Source: Phytobacter palmae
GTDB lineage: Bacteria > Pseudomonadota > Gammaproteobacteria > Enterobacterales > Enterobacteriaceae
Direction: 5' to 3'
NCBI GenBank assembly: GCA_900112785.1
Contig: FONB01000012.1
Location: forward strand, 86,401 to 150,400
Length of the DNA: 64,000 nucleotides
This document shows positions 1-7,314 of the stretch, piece after piece. The notes beneath the pieces were generated by a model. That model did not search any database. It was not told where the DNA came from and saw nothing but the letters and a program-made list of their open reading frames with translations. Numbering within the stretch: the stretch's first letter is position 1; each line of letters begins with the position of its first letter. Position numbers and translations under genes: made by a program.

Positions 1-582
1 GTGGTGAAGACCCGCCCGGTCTATTTCGCTTTACTGACTATCCCGATGGCGATGTCGCCGGTGAGCGTGGCGCTGATCTGGCGGATGTTGCTGCAACCGA
101 ACCTCGGCATTATCAACCATATGCTGCAAAGCATTGGCCTGCCTGGCGTCGACTGGCTGGGTAACCCTACGCTGGCGTTCTGGAGCATGGTATTTATTGA
201 TGTCTGGCAGCAGATGTCATTTGTGGTGCTGATCCTCGCCGCGGGCCTGGCGTCGCTGCCTAAAGATCCGTACGAGGCCGCCGAAATTGACGGTGCCAAC
301 AGCTTACAGCAGTTCTGGTATATCACCCTGCCGATGCTGCGTCCGGTTTCGGCGATTGCGATTGTGATTCAGTTGATTAACGAGCTTCGTACCTACGATC
401 TGCCCTATATCCTGACCCGTGGCGGGCCAGGTAATGCTACCGAAGTGCTGAGCTTCTTTGCCTATCGCCGGGCGTTTCTGGGGTTGTCACTCAACGAAGG
501 GGCCGCCGCCGCGCTGATTTTGCTGTTGATCGTGCTGGTGATGACCATCGTCTATTTCGTGCTGCTGGAACGACGCAGATAA
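1..582 (+). CDS. Sugar ABC transporter permease, MalF-like (5' end outside window)
   Basis: Inner-membrane permease of a binding-protein-dependent sugar importer. What is visible is the C-terminal 193 residues: several hydrophobic segments and the EAA loop that contacts the ATPase (EAA at about residues 92-94, followed by G and the ITLPML ending). The GTG at base 1 is only the first in-frame codon, because MalF-type permeases are about 290 residues and the true start lies upstream. The C-terminus ends normally. A strong Shine-Dalgarno-like stretch (GTGGAGGAAG, about 590-599) follows the stop, but no gene follows it: a terminator and tRNA-Asn come next. The usual MalG-like partner permease is therefore absent downstream. 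The substrate cannot be told from this fragment. Confidence 0.85.
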   Translation: MVKTRPVYFALLTIPMAMSPVSVALIWRMLLQPNLGIINHMLQSIGLPGVDWLGNPTLAFWSMVFIDVWQQMSFVVLILAAGLASLPKDPYEAAEIDGANSLQQFWYITLPMLRPVSAIAIVIQLINELRTYDLPYILTRGGPGNATEVLSFFAYRRAFLGLSLNEGAAAALILLLIVLVMTIVYFVLLERRR

Positions 583-609
583 ACGCGAAGTGGAGGAAGC
601 AGAAAAGCA

Positions 610-642
610 AAAACCCGCTTAAGTTGCCTTAAGCGGGTTTTC
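610..642 (-). terminator. Rho-independent terminator of tRNA-Asn
   Basis: Perfect stem AAACCCGCTTAAG / CTTAAGCGGGTTT with a four-base loop. On the minus strand it is followed by a T-rich run. It lies 5 bases beyond the 3' end of the minus-strand tRNA-Asn and also blocks transcripts from the permease gene. Confidence 0.85.
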
Positions 643-647
643 AAATT

Positions 648-723
648 TGGCTCCTCTGACTGGACTCGAACCAGTGACATACGGATTAACAGTCCGCCGT
701 TCTACCGACTGAACTACAGAGGA
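648..723 (-). tRNA. tRNA-Asn (anticodon GTT)
   Basis: 76-nt tRNA with encoded CCA. The anticodon GTT is the complement of AAC at 688-690. The acceptor arm pairs TCCTCTG with CAGAGGA, and the TΨC arm reads GGTTCGAGTCC. It is identical in sequence to the plus-strand copy at 2456-2531, so the two form a 76-bp inverted repeat around yeeO. The 3' end holds CCAGTCAGAGGAGCCAA, which I recall as the attachment core used by integrative elements such as the high-pathogenicity island. No integrase gene is present here. Confidence 0.97.
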
Positions 724-834
724 ATCGTGTGAACGAGGCGCATATTAACGAGGCCTCCAGCCCTTGTCAAAGGCTGTTTTCACAAAAATGTCCGTTTGCC
801 GATTTATTCTCCACTCTGCGGGAAAATGAAGCGC

Positions 835-2265
835 TTACGTGTGATCTCGCGGTACTTTCGGGTATTTCCACAGCCAGCGACCGCTCACCATACGCCAGTA
901 GAAGAGCGCACCGCGCACCGCCCAGTCGAGCACCATACCGAGCCACACGCCGACCACGCCCATTCCGAGCATAATCCCAAGCGTGTAGCCCGCCACCACG
1001 CGACATCCCCACATGCCAAGCATCGATACCCACATGGCGAAACGGGCATCACGCGCCCCTTTCTGCCCCGCAGGAAGTACCCACGACGCGGCCCAAATTG
1101 GCATAAACGCGGCGTTCAGCCACAGAAGCGTCTTGACCACCTCTTTTACGTCTTCTTCATGGGTATAGAACGACGCCAGCAGCCCGGCAAAGGGCGCCGT
1201 ACCCCACGCGATAAGCGTCAATATTATGGTCGACAGCCAGAACACATGACGTAGCTGTCGTTCAGCCTGGCCGCGTTGCCCTTTACCCAGCCGCTTGCCG
1301 GTAATAATGGTCGATGCCGAGCCCAGGGCGTTACCGGGGAGGTTAATCAGCGCGGCGACGGAGAAGGCAATAAAATTACCGGCAATAACATTGGTTCCCA
1401 TCCCGGCGACAAACATTTGCGTCAGCAGTTTCCCGCCGTTAAACAGTACCGACTCGATACTCGCCGGAATCCCAATTCCCATGACTTCCCAGATAATGGC
1501 GAAGTTAAGCGGCTTGAAATAGCTTTTCAGCGGGATGCGCAGCGCCGGGTTAAAGCCAATCATCAGCACCCAGATAATAGCAATCGCGCCGATATAACGG
1601 GCAATGGTCAGTCCCAGCCCGGCCCCGGCAAACCCCAGCCCAGGCCAGGAGAACGCGCCGTAGATCAGGATGCTACTGATAATGATGTTGAGGATATTCA
1701 TCCCGCCGTTTATCAATAGCGGAATTTTAGTGTTCCCGGCCCCACGCAGCGCGCCGCTACCGATAAGCGCGATAGCCGCCGCCGGATAACTCAGCACGGT
1801 GAGTTCCAGATAGGTCAGCGCCAGTGCTTTGACCTCCGGCGTGGCCGCCCCGGCGATAAAGTCGATGATTTGCGTGCCGAAGTAGTGAATAACCGCCGCC
1901 AGAATGATGGAGAACAGGGTCATTATCACCAGCGATTGACGCGCTGCCGCCCTCGCCCGCTTTTTATCGAGCTTGCCGAGGCTGAATGCCACGACAACAG
2001 TGGTCCCAAGATCAATCGCGGCGAAAAACGACATGATCACCATATTAAAGCTGTCGGCCAGCCCCACCCCTGCCATGGCTTCTTTACCGAGCCAACTGAC
2101 AAGGAAGGTACTGAGCACGCCCATTAACAGGACGCAGGTGTTTTCGAGGAAGATGGGGATGGCGAGCGGCGTGATTTCACGCCAGAACAGGACCTTGTAG
2201 CTCTTGCGTTTGGCGTACCATGGCGTGCGCATGATAGCCTGGCGTATCGGGGCGACGACGTTCAA
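835..2265 (-). CDS. yeeO: MATE-family multidrug/FMN-FAD exporter YeeO
   Basis: Polytopic inner-membrane exporter of the MATE family. E. coli YeeO is reported to export flavins and dipeptides. The 476 residues carry about 12 hydrophobic segments in two similar halves. Sequence typical of YeeO includes KRKSYKVLFWREITPLA near residue 20 and GSGALRGAGNTKIPLLING in the middle. The E. coli protein has a longer annotated N-terminus; here the frame opens at 2265, and MRTPWYAKRKSY (residue 12) is a possible later start. The position between two tRNA-Asn genes is the same as in E. coli, so this is a core gene. Confidence 0.93.
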   Translation of the reverse strand: MNVVAPIRQAIMRTPWYAKRKSYKVLFWREITPLAIPIFLENTCVLLMGVLSTFLVSWLGKEAMAGVGLADSFNMVIMSFFAAIDLGTTVVVAFSLGKLDKKRARAAARQSLVIMTLFSIILAAVIHYFGTQIIDFIAGAATPEVKALALTYLELTVLSYPAAAIALIGSGALRGAGNTKIPLLINGGMNILNIIISSILIYGAFSWPGLGFAGAGLGLTIARYIGAIAIIWVLMIGFNPALRIPLKSYFKPLNFAIIWEVMGIGIPASIESVLFNGGKLLTQMFVAGMGTNVIAGNFIAFSVAALINLPGNALGSASTIITGKRLGKGQRGQAERQLRHVFWLSTIILTLIAWGTAPFAGLLASFYTHEEDVKEVVKTLLWLNAAFMPIWAASWVLPAGQKGARDARFAMWVSMLGMWGCRVVAGYTLGIMLGMGVVGVWLGMVLDWAVRGALFYWRMVSGRWLWKYPKVPRDHT

Positions 2266-2411
2266 AATTGACCTTAGTGAGAAAGATGAAACTTCATTTC
2301 AAATGATGGGGGAGAATTCGTGATCCTGCAAAGCATTTCCAAAAAATTGTTGTTAATTACAGCAAACTGCCGTGATTTGCGGCAGTTGCACAAAAGCGTC
2401 TGAAATCAGGT

Positions 2412-2439
2412 TTGACAAAACTTTTTTCGCCGCTAAGAT
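2412..2439 (+). promoter_or_regulatory. Sigma-70 promoter of tRNA-Asn
   Basis: Consensus -35 TTGACA at 2412-2417 and -10 TAAGAT at 2434-2439 with 16-bp spacing. The tRNA starts 16 bases after the -10, as expected for a stable-RNA promoter with a short leader. Confidence 0.8.
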
Positions 2440-2455
2440 ACGACTCCACACCGAT

Positions 2456-2531
2456 TCCTCTGTAGTTCAGTCGGTAGAACGGCGGACTGTTAATCCGTAT
2501 GTCACTGGTTCGAGTCCAGTCAGAGGAGCCA
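2456..2531 (+). tRNA. tRNA-Asn (anticodon GTT)
   Basis: 76-nt cloverleaf identical to the complement of 648-723. It has anticodon GTT, encoded CCA at 2529-2531 and its own promoter and terminator. The two copies face away from each other across yeeO. Confidence 0.97.
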
Positions 2532-2541
2532 AATTTAAGAA

Positions 2542-2570
2542 AAGCAGACGTTTACTGACGTCTGCTTTTT
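2542..2570 (+). terminator. Terminator of tRNA-Asn
   Basis: Stem AAGCAGACG / CGTCTGCTT with an eight-base loop, followed by a T run (CTTTTTGC), starting 11 bases after the tRNA 3' end. Confidence 0.85.
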
Positions 2571-2921
2571 GCATTTCTATCATCTGGTTATCCCTCCTCA
2601 GTCGTTCACCCTCCTCCACTAACAACCATTCGAAGCCATATCCTTTTGCTGGTAAAAAATTACAGTACGGGTAATCGGGCAGTAACAATCGTCATTAAAT
2701 AATAAAGCAGCGCGTATTACTTCCCACATAACTGCACTGCAGTACGCTTAGGTAATTACCTGGATTCAAACGGAAATAAGCTTTCCATTTAAACAACAGC
2801 GGAAACATGACCTGTGTAATAACCAGCAGCAAAATAGCATTCATACCGCCAGATATAATATGTGTTCGCAGGCTCCAACGGGCCAGTATAATCAGAACAG
2901 GTCATTTATAAGAGCCCCCAC
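2571..2921. other. Non-coding stretch with a candidate -10 box
   Basis: I see no credible gene in these 350 bases. A perfect TATAAT at 2854-2859 lies about 60 bases before the small gene at 2922 and could be its -10 element, but no good -35 box sits 16-18 bases upstream of it. Confidence 0.45.
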
Positions 2922-3212
2922 ATGGACACCCGCCAGCTCAAACAAACCTGTGCCCACCTGGTTGCCGGTAAATACTATAAAGTGGCAAAAACCTTCGTTG
3001 ATTACGATGGCGTTACCCGCTGTAAAGGTGAAGTCTGGAAGTTTGTTGGTTCCAGTTTTTTAGCTTATGAAAGTGGGCTATCGCTGTTCTTCTGGGTCAA
3101 AGGCAAGGTCATGCACGTCAGATTGCAGGCTATCCCGGAAGAACAAGGCCATATCACTGAACACCTCGATCAATACCTTGTTGAACATAATCCCTGGTGG
3201 CGCTTCTGGTAA
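2922..3212 (+). CDS. Small protein of unknown function, 96 aa (possibly DUF3601)
   Basis: Short soluble protein with no signal peptide or membrane segment. It starts MDTRQLKQTCAHL and ends in an aromatic-rich tail (NPWWRFW). The pattern GKYYKVAKTFVDYDG followed by GEVWKFVGSSFLAYESGL resembles the small beta-rich family I remember as DUF3601, but I cannot confirm that from sequence alone. The start is supported by a GAGCCCCCAC stretch just upstream, a weak ribosome site. It stands alone between tRNA-Asn and the next gene. Function unknown. Confidence 0.7.
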   Translation: MDTRQLKQTCAHLVAGKYYKVAKTFVDYDGVTRCKGEVWKFVGSSFLAYESGLSLFFWVKGKVMHVRLQAIPEEQGHITEHLDQYLVEHNPWWRFW

Positions 3213-3349
3213 TACGCCGCGTCAGACATTCGTCGCAAAGCAATAATAAAACGTGATGAGGAACGGGTTGCGACGTGCGTGATAACCTCTTATTTTAAGA
3301 GACTTCTTTCCCCACTGAGGGGCAATATTGCGTGAGCTAACGAGGGAAA

Positions 3350-3694
3350 ATGGAACGTTTGTTTGTCTACGGGACACTCCGTCCGGGTCACTCTAATGCA
3401 TTTATTCTGGAAAACATCGGCGGCGAGTGGCTACCTGGATATGTGACGGGCACGTTTTATGAACGCGGCTGGGGTGCGGCGGCGGACTTTCCGGGGATTG
3501 TTTTGCAAAAGGACGGGCCGCAGGTTCAGGGTTACCTGTTTATCTCTGAAAACCTCGAGGCGCACTGGCCAATGCTGGATGAATTTGAAGATGGCTACGA
3601 TCGCGTTGAGGTTGATGTCACCACCACAAATGGCGAACAGCTCACCGCATGGATCTATCAGCTACAGCCGCAAACGCAGTCGTCAGTGATGTGA
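3350..3694 (+). CDS. Gamma-glutamylcyclotransferase-fold protein (GGCT/AIG2-like)
   Basis: Cytoplasmic protein of 114 residues with the GGCT fold. Visible hallmarks are the substrate-pocket loop VYGTLRPG (residues 6-13) and LDEFEDGYDR (77-85), whose Glu80 is at the position of the family's catalytic acid. Members cyclise gamma-glutamyl groups or act on gamma-glutamyl amines; the substrate here is unknown. GAGGGAAA precedes the ATG as ribosome site. It is a single-gene unit followed by a hairpin terminator shared with the converging flavin monooxygenase gene. Confidence 0.85.
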   Translation: MERLFVYGTLRPGHSNAFILENIGGEWLPGYVTGTFYERGWGAAADFPGIVLQKDGPQVQGYLFISENLEAHWPMLDEFEDGYDRVEVDVTTTNGEQLTAWIYQLQPQTQSSVM

Positions 3695-3698
3695 ATGT

Positions 3699-3730
3699 AA
3701 CGCCTCGCCGGTCAAACAGCACGAGGCGTT
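3699..3730. terminator. Bidirectional hairpin between converging genes
   Basis: Stem AACGCCTCG / CGAGGCGTT with a 14-base loop, between the stops of two converging genes. The T tracts are weak on both sides, so termination strength is uncertain. Confidence 0.6.
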
Positions 3731-3740
3731 ATTGGCTTTA

Positions 3741-4766
3741 TTAATCGCGCCAGCCCATCGCCGGAGCAACATGTTTGAGGATAGACTCAATCACATGCAC
3801 GTTGTATTCCACGCCCAGCTGATTCGGCACCGTCAGCAATAAGGTGTCCGCCTCGGCAATCGCCTCATCCTGTTTCAACTGTTCGACAAGCTTGTCCGGC
3901 TCGGCGGCAAAGCTGCGCCCGAAAATCGCACGGGTTTTCTCATCAAGAAAACCGACTTTATCGCTGTCGTCACGGCCTGAGCCGAAATACATCCGGTCCT
4001 GATCGTTCATCAGGGCAAAAATACTGCGACTGACCGAAACCCGTGGTGTACGGGTGTGCCCCGCTTCCGCCCAGGCTTCACGATAAGCACGGATCTGTTT
4101 TGCCTGCTGAATGTGGAACGGCTCGCCGGTTTCATCATCTTTCAGCGTCGAGCTTTGCAGGTTCATCCCCAGCTTCGCCGCCCATACAGCTGTGGCGTTA
4201 GAGCCTGCGCCCCACCAGATACGTTCACGCAGTCCGTCGGAAAAAGGCTCAGGACGCAGCAGGCCCGGCGGGTTCGGGAACATCGGCTGCGGATTCGGTT
4301 TTGCAAAACCTTCGCCACGCAGCACATCCAGTAGCACTTCGGTGTGGCGGCGAGCCATATCAGACTCGTTCTCTCCCTCCGAGGGGGCATAGCCGAAGTA
4401 ACGCCAGCCATCAATAACCTGCTCCGGGGAGCCACGGCTGATGCCCAGTTGTAAACGCCCGCCGGAGATCAAATCGGCCGCCCCCGCATCTTCTGCCATA
4501 TAGAGCGGGTTCTCGTAGCGCATGTCGATGACGCCAGTACCAATCTCGATTTTACGGGTTTTTGCCCCAATCGCCGCCAGCAGCGGGAACGGCGAGCTTA
4601 ACTGACGCGCAAAATGGTGCACCCTGAAATAAGCGCCATCGGCCCCCAGTTCTTCGGCGGCAACCGCCAGATCGATGGATTGCAGCAACGCGTCAGCGGC
4701 CGAACGGGTTCCCGACTGCGGCGACGGCGTCCAGTGACCAAATGACAAAAATCCAATCTTTTTCAT
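3741..4766 (-). CDS. LLM-class flavin-dependent oxidoreductase (luciferase-like monooxygenase)
   Basis: Bacterial-luciferase-like TIM barrel of about 341 residues, predicted to use reduced FMN to oxidise a small organic substrate. Family sequence includes FGHWTPSP near the N-terminus, AEELGADGAYFRVHHFARQLSSP, GTGVIDMRYENPLYMAEDAGAADLISGGRL and LGISRGSP. The start MKKIGFLSF at 4766 is chosen because AAGGACCC precedes it; an open frame continues 16 codons further but lacks a ribosome site. It lies downstream of, and on the same strand as, the LysR gene (149-bp gap). The substrate is unknown. Confidence 0.88.
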   Translation of the reverse strand: MKKIGFLSFGHWTPSPQSGTRSAADALLQSIDLAVAAEELGADGAYFRVHHFARQLSSPFPLLAAIGAKTRKIEIGTGVIDMRYENPLYMAEDAGAADLISGGRLQLGISRGSPEQVIDGWRYFGYAPSEGENESDMARRHTEVLLDVLRGEGFAKPNPQPMFPNPPGLLRPEPFSDGLRERIWWGAGSNATAVWAAKLGMNLQSSTLKDDETGEPFHIQQAKQIRAYREAWAEAGHTRTPRVSVSRSIFALMNDQDRMYFGSGRDDSDKVGFLDEKTRAIFGRSFAAEPDKLVEQLKQDEAIAEADTLLLTVPNQLGVEYNVHVIESILKHVAPAMGWRD

Positions 4767-4915
4767 GACGTGGGTCCTTATTCTCAGGGAAATGTCGGCA
4801 GCACATAACGCCACTGCCTTTGATGCTCACTACTCTACGCATTACCTGATGAGAATAAATATCGTTTGTTTAACATAATGCATCAAATTAATTGACCGAC
4901 ATGCGGGTAAACGCG

Positions 4916-5800
4916 TTATCTCACATTCAATAATGCCGCTTCCATCAGTTGCCCCAGCTTCTCCCGCGCACCGGTATCTGCTGCATTTTCCTGCCCGTGC
5001 ACCAGCATAATCCCCAGATTACCCGGTGACGGCAAAATGCCTCCGGCAACGCGCAGGTTGCCCGGCATCCCGACACGCGTTCGCAGCGTGATACCCAGCC
5101 CCGCCTGTACCGCCGCCCAGATGCCGCTCAGGCTATGGCTGACAAACACCACACGCCAGGCAATCCCCGCCCGATCCAGACAGGCGGCGGCACGCGAGCG
5201 CATCAGGCACGGGTTTTCAAACATCACCAGCGGCAACGGCTCACCCTGTGCCAGTAAGGTGCTGATCTCCAGCTCCGGATGCTGTATCCACTCAAGCTGA
5301 CACTGCCCGAGAAGTTTGCCCTCGCGCGGGGGATTTTCCGACTGCCACAGGAGTGCCATATCCAGCGCGTTGTCACTGAGCGCCGAAAGCAGCGCCTGGT
5401 TGCGGTCAACCCGGGCGATGATGCGCAGCCCTGGATGGTGGCGCCTGAACTCGCCCAGAATGCCAGGCATCAGCGATTCGCCAAAATCTTCCTGCATACC
5501 AATACGGATCTCCCCCTGGAGCAGTTCGCCTTTCAACGCCCGCTGCGCCTCGTCATTGAGCGCCAGCAGGCGGCGGGCATAGCCCATCAGGATCTCGCCG
5601 TTGCGGGTTAACGCAAGATGGCGCCCCTGCTTCACCACCAGTTCGGCATCGCACTGATGTTCCAGCTTTTTAAGCTGTGCGCTTACCGCCGAGGTCGATC
5701 GGCACAAGCGGTTTGCCGCCAGCGCAAAGCTGCCGCATTCAATACCGGTCACAAAACTGCGCAGCGCGTCGAGGTCAAGCGTCAGGGGAAGTTTTTCCAT
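4916..5800 (-). CDS. LysR-family transcriptional regulator
   Basis: About 294 residues. The N-terminal winged helix-turn-helix spans about 5-62 (LDALRSFVTGIECGSFALAANRLCRSTSAVSAQLKKLE), and a periplasmic-binding-like effector domain starts near residue 88 (GEIRIGMQEDF). The start MEKLPLTLDL at 5800 is favoured over an ATG 11 codons upstream because AGGA sits at the right distance. It is divergent from the carboxymuconolactone decarboxylase operon, with 100 bp between, the classic arrangement for a LysR protein controlling its neighbour. The inducer is not apparent. Confidence 0.9.
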   Translation of the reverse strand: MEKLPLTLDLDALRSFVTGIECGSFALAANRLCRSTSAVSAQLKKLEHQCDAELVVKQGRHLALTRNGEILMGYARRLLALNDEAQRALKGELLQGEIRIGMQEDFGESLMPGILGEFRRHHPGLRIIARVDRNQALLSALSDNALDMALLWQSENPPREGKLLGQCQLEWIQHPELEISTLLAQGEPLPLVMFENPCLMRSRAAACLDRAGIAWRVVFVSHSLSGIWAAVQAGLGITLRTRVGMPGNLRVAGGILPSPGNLGIMLVHGQENAADTGAREKLGQLMEAALLNVR

Positions 5801-5900
5801 TATCGTCCTGAAATACGGGATGGTTAGTCGCATATAATTTGATTTTCAGGATGAAACTATGGCGCCAGAATCGCTTTACTGTCAATACGGAGAGAAAATC
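5801..5900. promoter_or_regulatory. Divergent control region with inverted repeat
   Basis: Holds a perfect TATAAT at 5833-5838 (plus strand) inside an inverted repeat, CCTGAAA at 5807-5813 and TTTCAGG at 5844-5850. The repeat arms and -10 box between a LysR gene and its divergent operon suggest an operator. This is inferred from layout only. Confidence 0.5.
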
Positions 5901-6203
5901 ATGGCGAAGTCTCTTGATCGTGAAACTCTGGCCCGCGTCGCGCCGAAGCTGGCCGAACTGAGTCAGGACGTGCTGTTCAATGATATCTGGAAACGAGAGG
6001 CGCTTTCCCCGCGCGAGCGCAGCCTGCTCACACTGGGTGCGCTGACGGCGCTGGGACGTGTGCAGCAGCTTCCCTGGCATATCGGTTTCGCGCAGCAAAA
6101 TGGTCTGAACCGCGAAGAGATAGCCGAAGCCTTCACCCATCTGGCATTTTACGCGGGCTGGCCTGCGGCAGTTTCTGCCCTCGGTTGTCTGGAAGAGGAG
6201 TAA
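5901..6203 (+). CDS. Carboxymuconolactone decarboxylase / AhpD-like family protein
   Basis: 100-residue all-helical protein of the carboxymuconolactone decarboxylase family. The sequence LSPRERSLLTLGALTALGRVQQLPWHIGFAQQNGLNREEIAEAFTHLAFYAGWPAA shows the conserved E-R-x-L core, the His-containing helix and the final YAGWPAA. The AhpD CxxC pair is absent, so a peroxidase role is unlikely and a small-molecule lyase or isomerase role more so. Start MAKSLD is preceded by GGAGA; an earlier ATG lies 14 codons upstream without a site. It is first in a three-gene operon (4-base gap to the next gene). Confidence 0.87.
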   Translation: MAKSLDRETLARVAPKLAELSQDVLFNDIWKREALSPRERSLLTLGALTALGRVQQLPWHIGFAQQNGLNREEIAEAFTHLAFYAGWPAAVSALGCLEEE

Positions 6204-6207
6204 GCGT

Positions 6208-6594
6208 ATGCCCTTCACTCGCATTACTCTGCGTCAGGGATATAGCGACGCGCAAATAACACAGATTTCCGACATCCTGCAGCGCACGCTGGAAGACGAA
6301 TTTACCGTCCCAGCCGGCGATCGCTTTCAGGTTTTTGAAACGCTGCCCGCCCGCCAGCGCGTGTTTGACCAGCACTATAAAAGCGGCGGGCGCAGCGATA
6401 ATTTCATTCAGTTTCATATCCTGGCGGGAAAACCCCGAACGCGTGAACAGAAGCAAAATCTCTGCCGCGTACTATGCCAACGGCTACAGAGCGCGCTGGA
6501 TATTCACCCGAATGATGTGATGGTGATGATCCAGTTCAATACCGTGGACGAATGGAGTTTCAGCCAGGGCCGATTGCAGTCGGAGGAGGCGTGA
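6208..6594 (+). CDS. Tautomerase family protein (4-oxalocrotonate tautomerase-like)
   Basis: 128 residues beginning MPFTRITLRQGYSDAQ. The proline after the removable Met is the catalytic general base in the tautomerase superfamily. At this length it is of the fused or elongated type rather than the 62-residue 4-OT. It may isomerise an enol or keto acid made by the neighbouring enzymes; the substrate is unknown. Ribosome site GGAAGAGGAG directly upstream. It overlaps the next start by ATGA, so translation is probably coupled. Confidence 0.85.
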   Translation: MPFTRITLRQGYSDAQITQISDILQRTLEDEFTVPAGDRFQVFETLPARQRVFDQHYKSGGRSDNFIQFHILAGKPRTREQKQNLCRVLCQRLQSALDIHPNDVMVMIQFNTVDEWSFSQGRLQSEEA

Positions 6595-7094
6595 TGATTG
6601 TGATGCAATACCGCTTTACCCTGCCCGCCGACTACGACATGGCGGTGATTGAGGCACGCATCCGGGAAAACGGCGCGAAGCTCGATGGTTTTCCTGGTCT
6701 GCTGTTCAAGGCGTACCTGGTCTCCCGGCGCGAGGACGCGCATTGCGCTGAGAACCGCTACGCCCCCCTGTATGTCTGGAAAGATGCCGGTGCGATGGCG
6801 CGATTTTTACAGAGCCCCGGCTTTAAAAAGCTGACTGAGGATTTTGGCTGGCCGCAGGTTGATACCTGGCTGGCGCTGCGTTTGCCCGGTATTGATAAGG
6901 TGCGCAATAGTGCCTGGCTGTCGATAAGAAAACAGCAAATTGCCGCACACAGTGACCTTTCGGTCCTGCCACCCGAGGGGCAACTTTGCGCCTGGGATGT
7001 CAGCCGCTGGCAGTGGTTGCAGGTAGTTGTTGGCGATGCGCCGCAGGCGAGTCACGAGAATTACCGGATTGGCTATGTTGCAAGTGGAGGATAG
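6594..7094 (+). CDS. DUF4865 family protein
   Basis: 166-residue protein starting MIVMQYRFTLPADYD, which I recognise as the DUF4865 family, often annotated as a putative monooxygenase. Family sequence includes IRENGAKLDGFPGLLFKAYLVSRRE and APLYVWKDAGAMARFL, a ferredoxin-like half of the kind found in antibiotic-biosynthesis-type monooxygenases. The start at 6594 uses the ATGA overlap with the tautomerase stop and a strong GGAGGAG. Last gene of the LysR-linked operon. Biochemical function not established. Confidence 0.8.
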   Translation: MIVMQYRFTLPADYDMAVIEARIRENGAKLDGFPGLLFKAYLVSRREDAHCAENRYAPLYVWKDAGAMARFLQSPGFKKLTEDFGWPQVDTWLALRLPGIDKVRNSAWLSIRKQQIAAHSDLSVLPPEGQLCAWDVSRWQWLQVVVGDAPQASHENYRIGYVASGG

Positions 7095-7120
7095 TCCGCA
7101 GGTGGCTTGAGTGTGGTCTG

Positions 7121-7144
7121 CCCCTCTCCCCAAAGGGGACAGGG
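7121..7144. repeat. Short GC-rich palindromic repeat, copy 1
   Basis: CCCCTCTCCCCAAAGGGG, continuing into ACAGGG, forms a small hairpin. Its first 17 bases are identical to 9973-9989, on the other side of the EF-G/ArsR pair. Confidence 0.6.
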
Positions 7145-7154
7145 AAAAACGGAT

Positions 7155-7235
7155 AGCCCGGATAAGGCGTTTACATCGCCATCCGGGAAGGGCGTGAATC
7201 GCAGAGATCCCGGATGGCGCTTTGCTAATCCGGGT
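7155..7235. repeat. REP/BIME-type palindromic elements
   Basis: Two units typical of enterobacterial REP sequences. One is at about 7156-7188 (GCCCGGATAAGGCG … CGCCATCCGGG) and one at about 7209-7234 (CCCGGATGGCG … AATCCGGG). They lie in the 3' untranslated region between the DUF4865 gene and the converging EF-G gene. Confidence 0.75.
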
Positions 7236-7271
7236 TACGTGCGGGCGAGAGTGAATGGAAACCTGCGTCAT

Positions 7272-7297
7272 AAAAAACCCCGCCGGAGCGGGGTTTT
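7272..7297 (-). terminator. Terminator of the EF-G gene
   Basis: Strong stem AAAACCCCGC / GCGGGGTTTT with a four-base loop. On the minus strand it ends in a run of T (complement of the A run at 7272-7277), 18 bases past the EF-G stop. Confidence 0.85.
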
Positions 7298-7314
7298 GAT
7301 TTACAGCCAACAGG

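Noticed and set aside
835..2265. Several open frames on the plus strand across yeeO
   Set aside because: Antisense shadows of the MATE gene, with low-complexity Arg/His/Pro-rich products.
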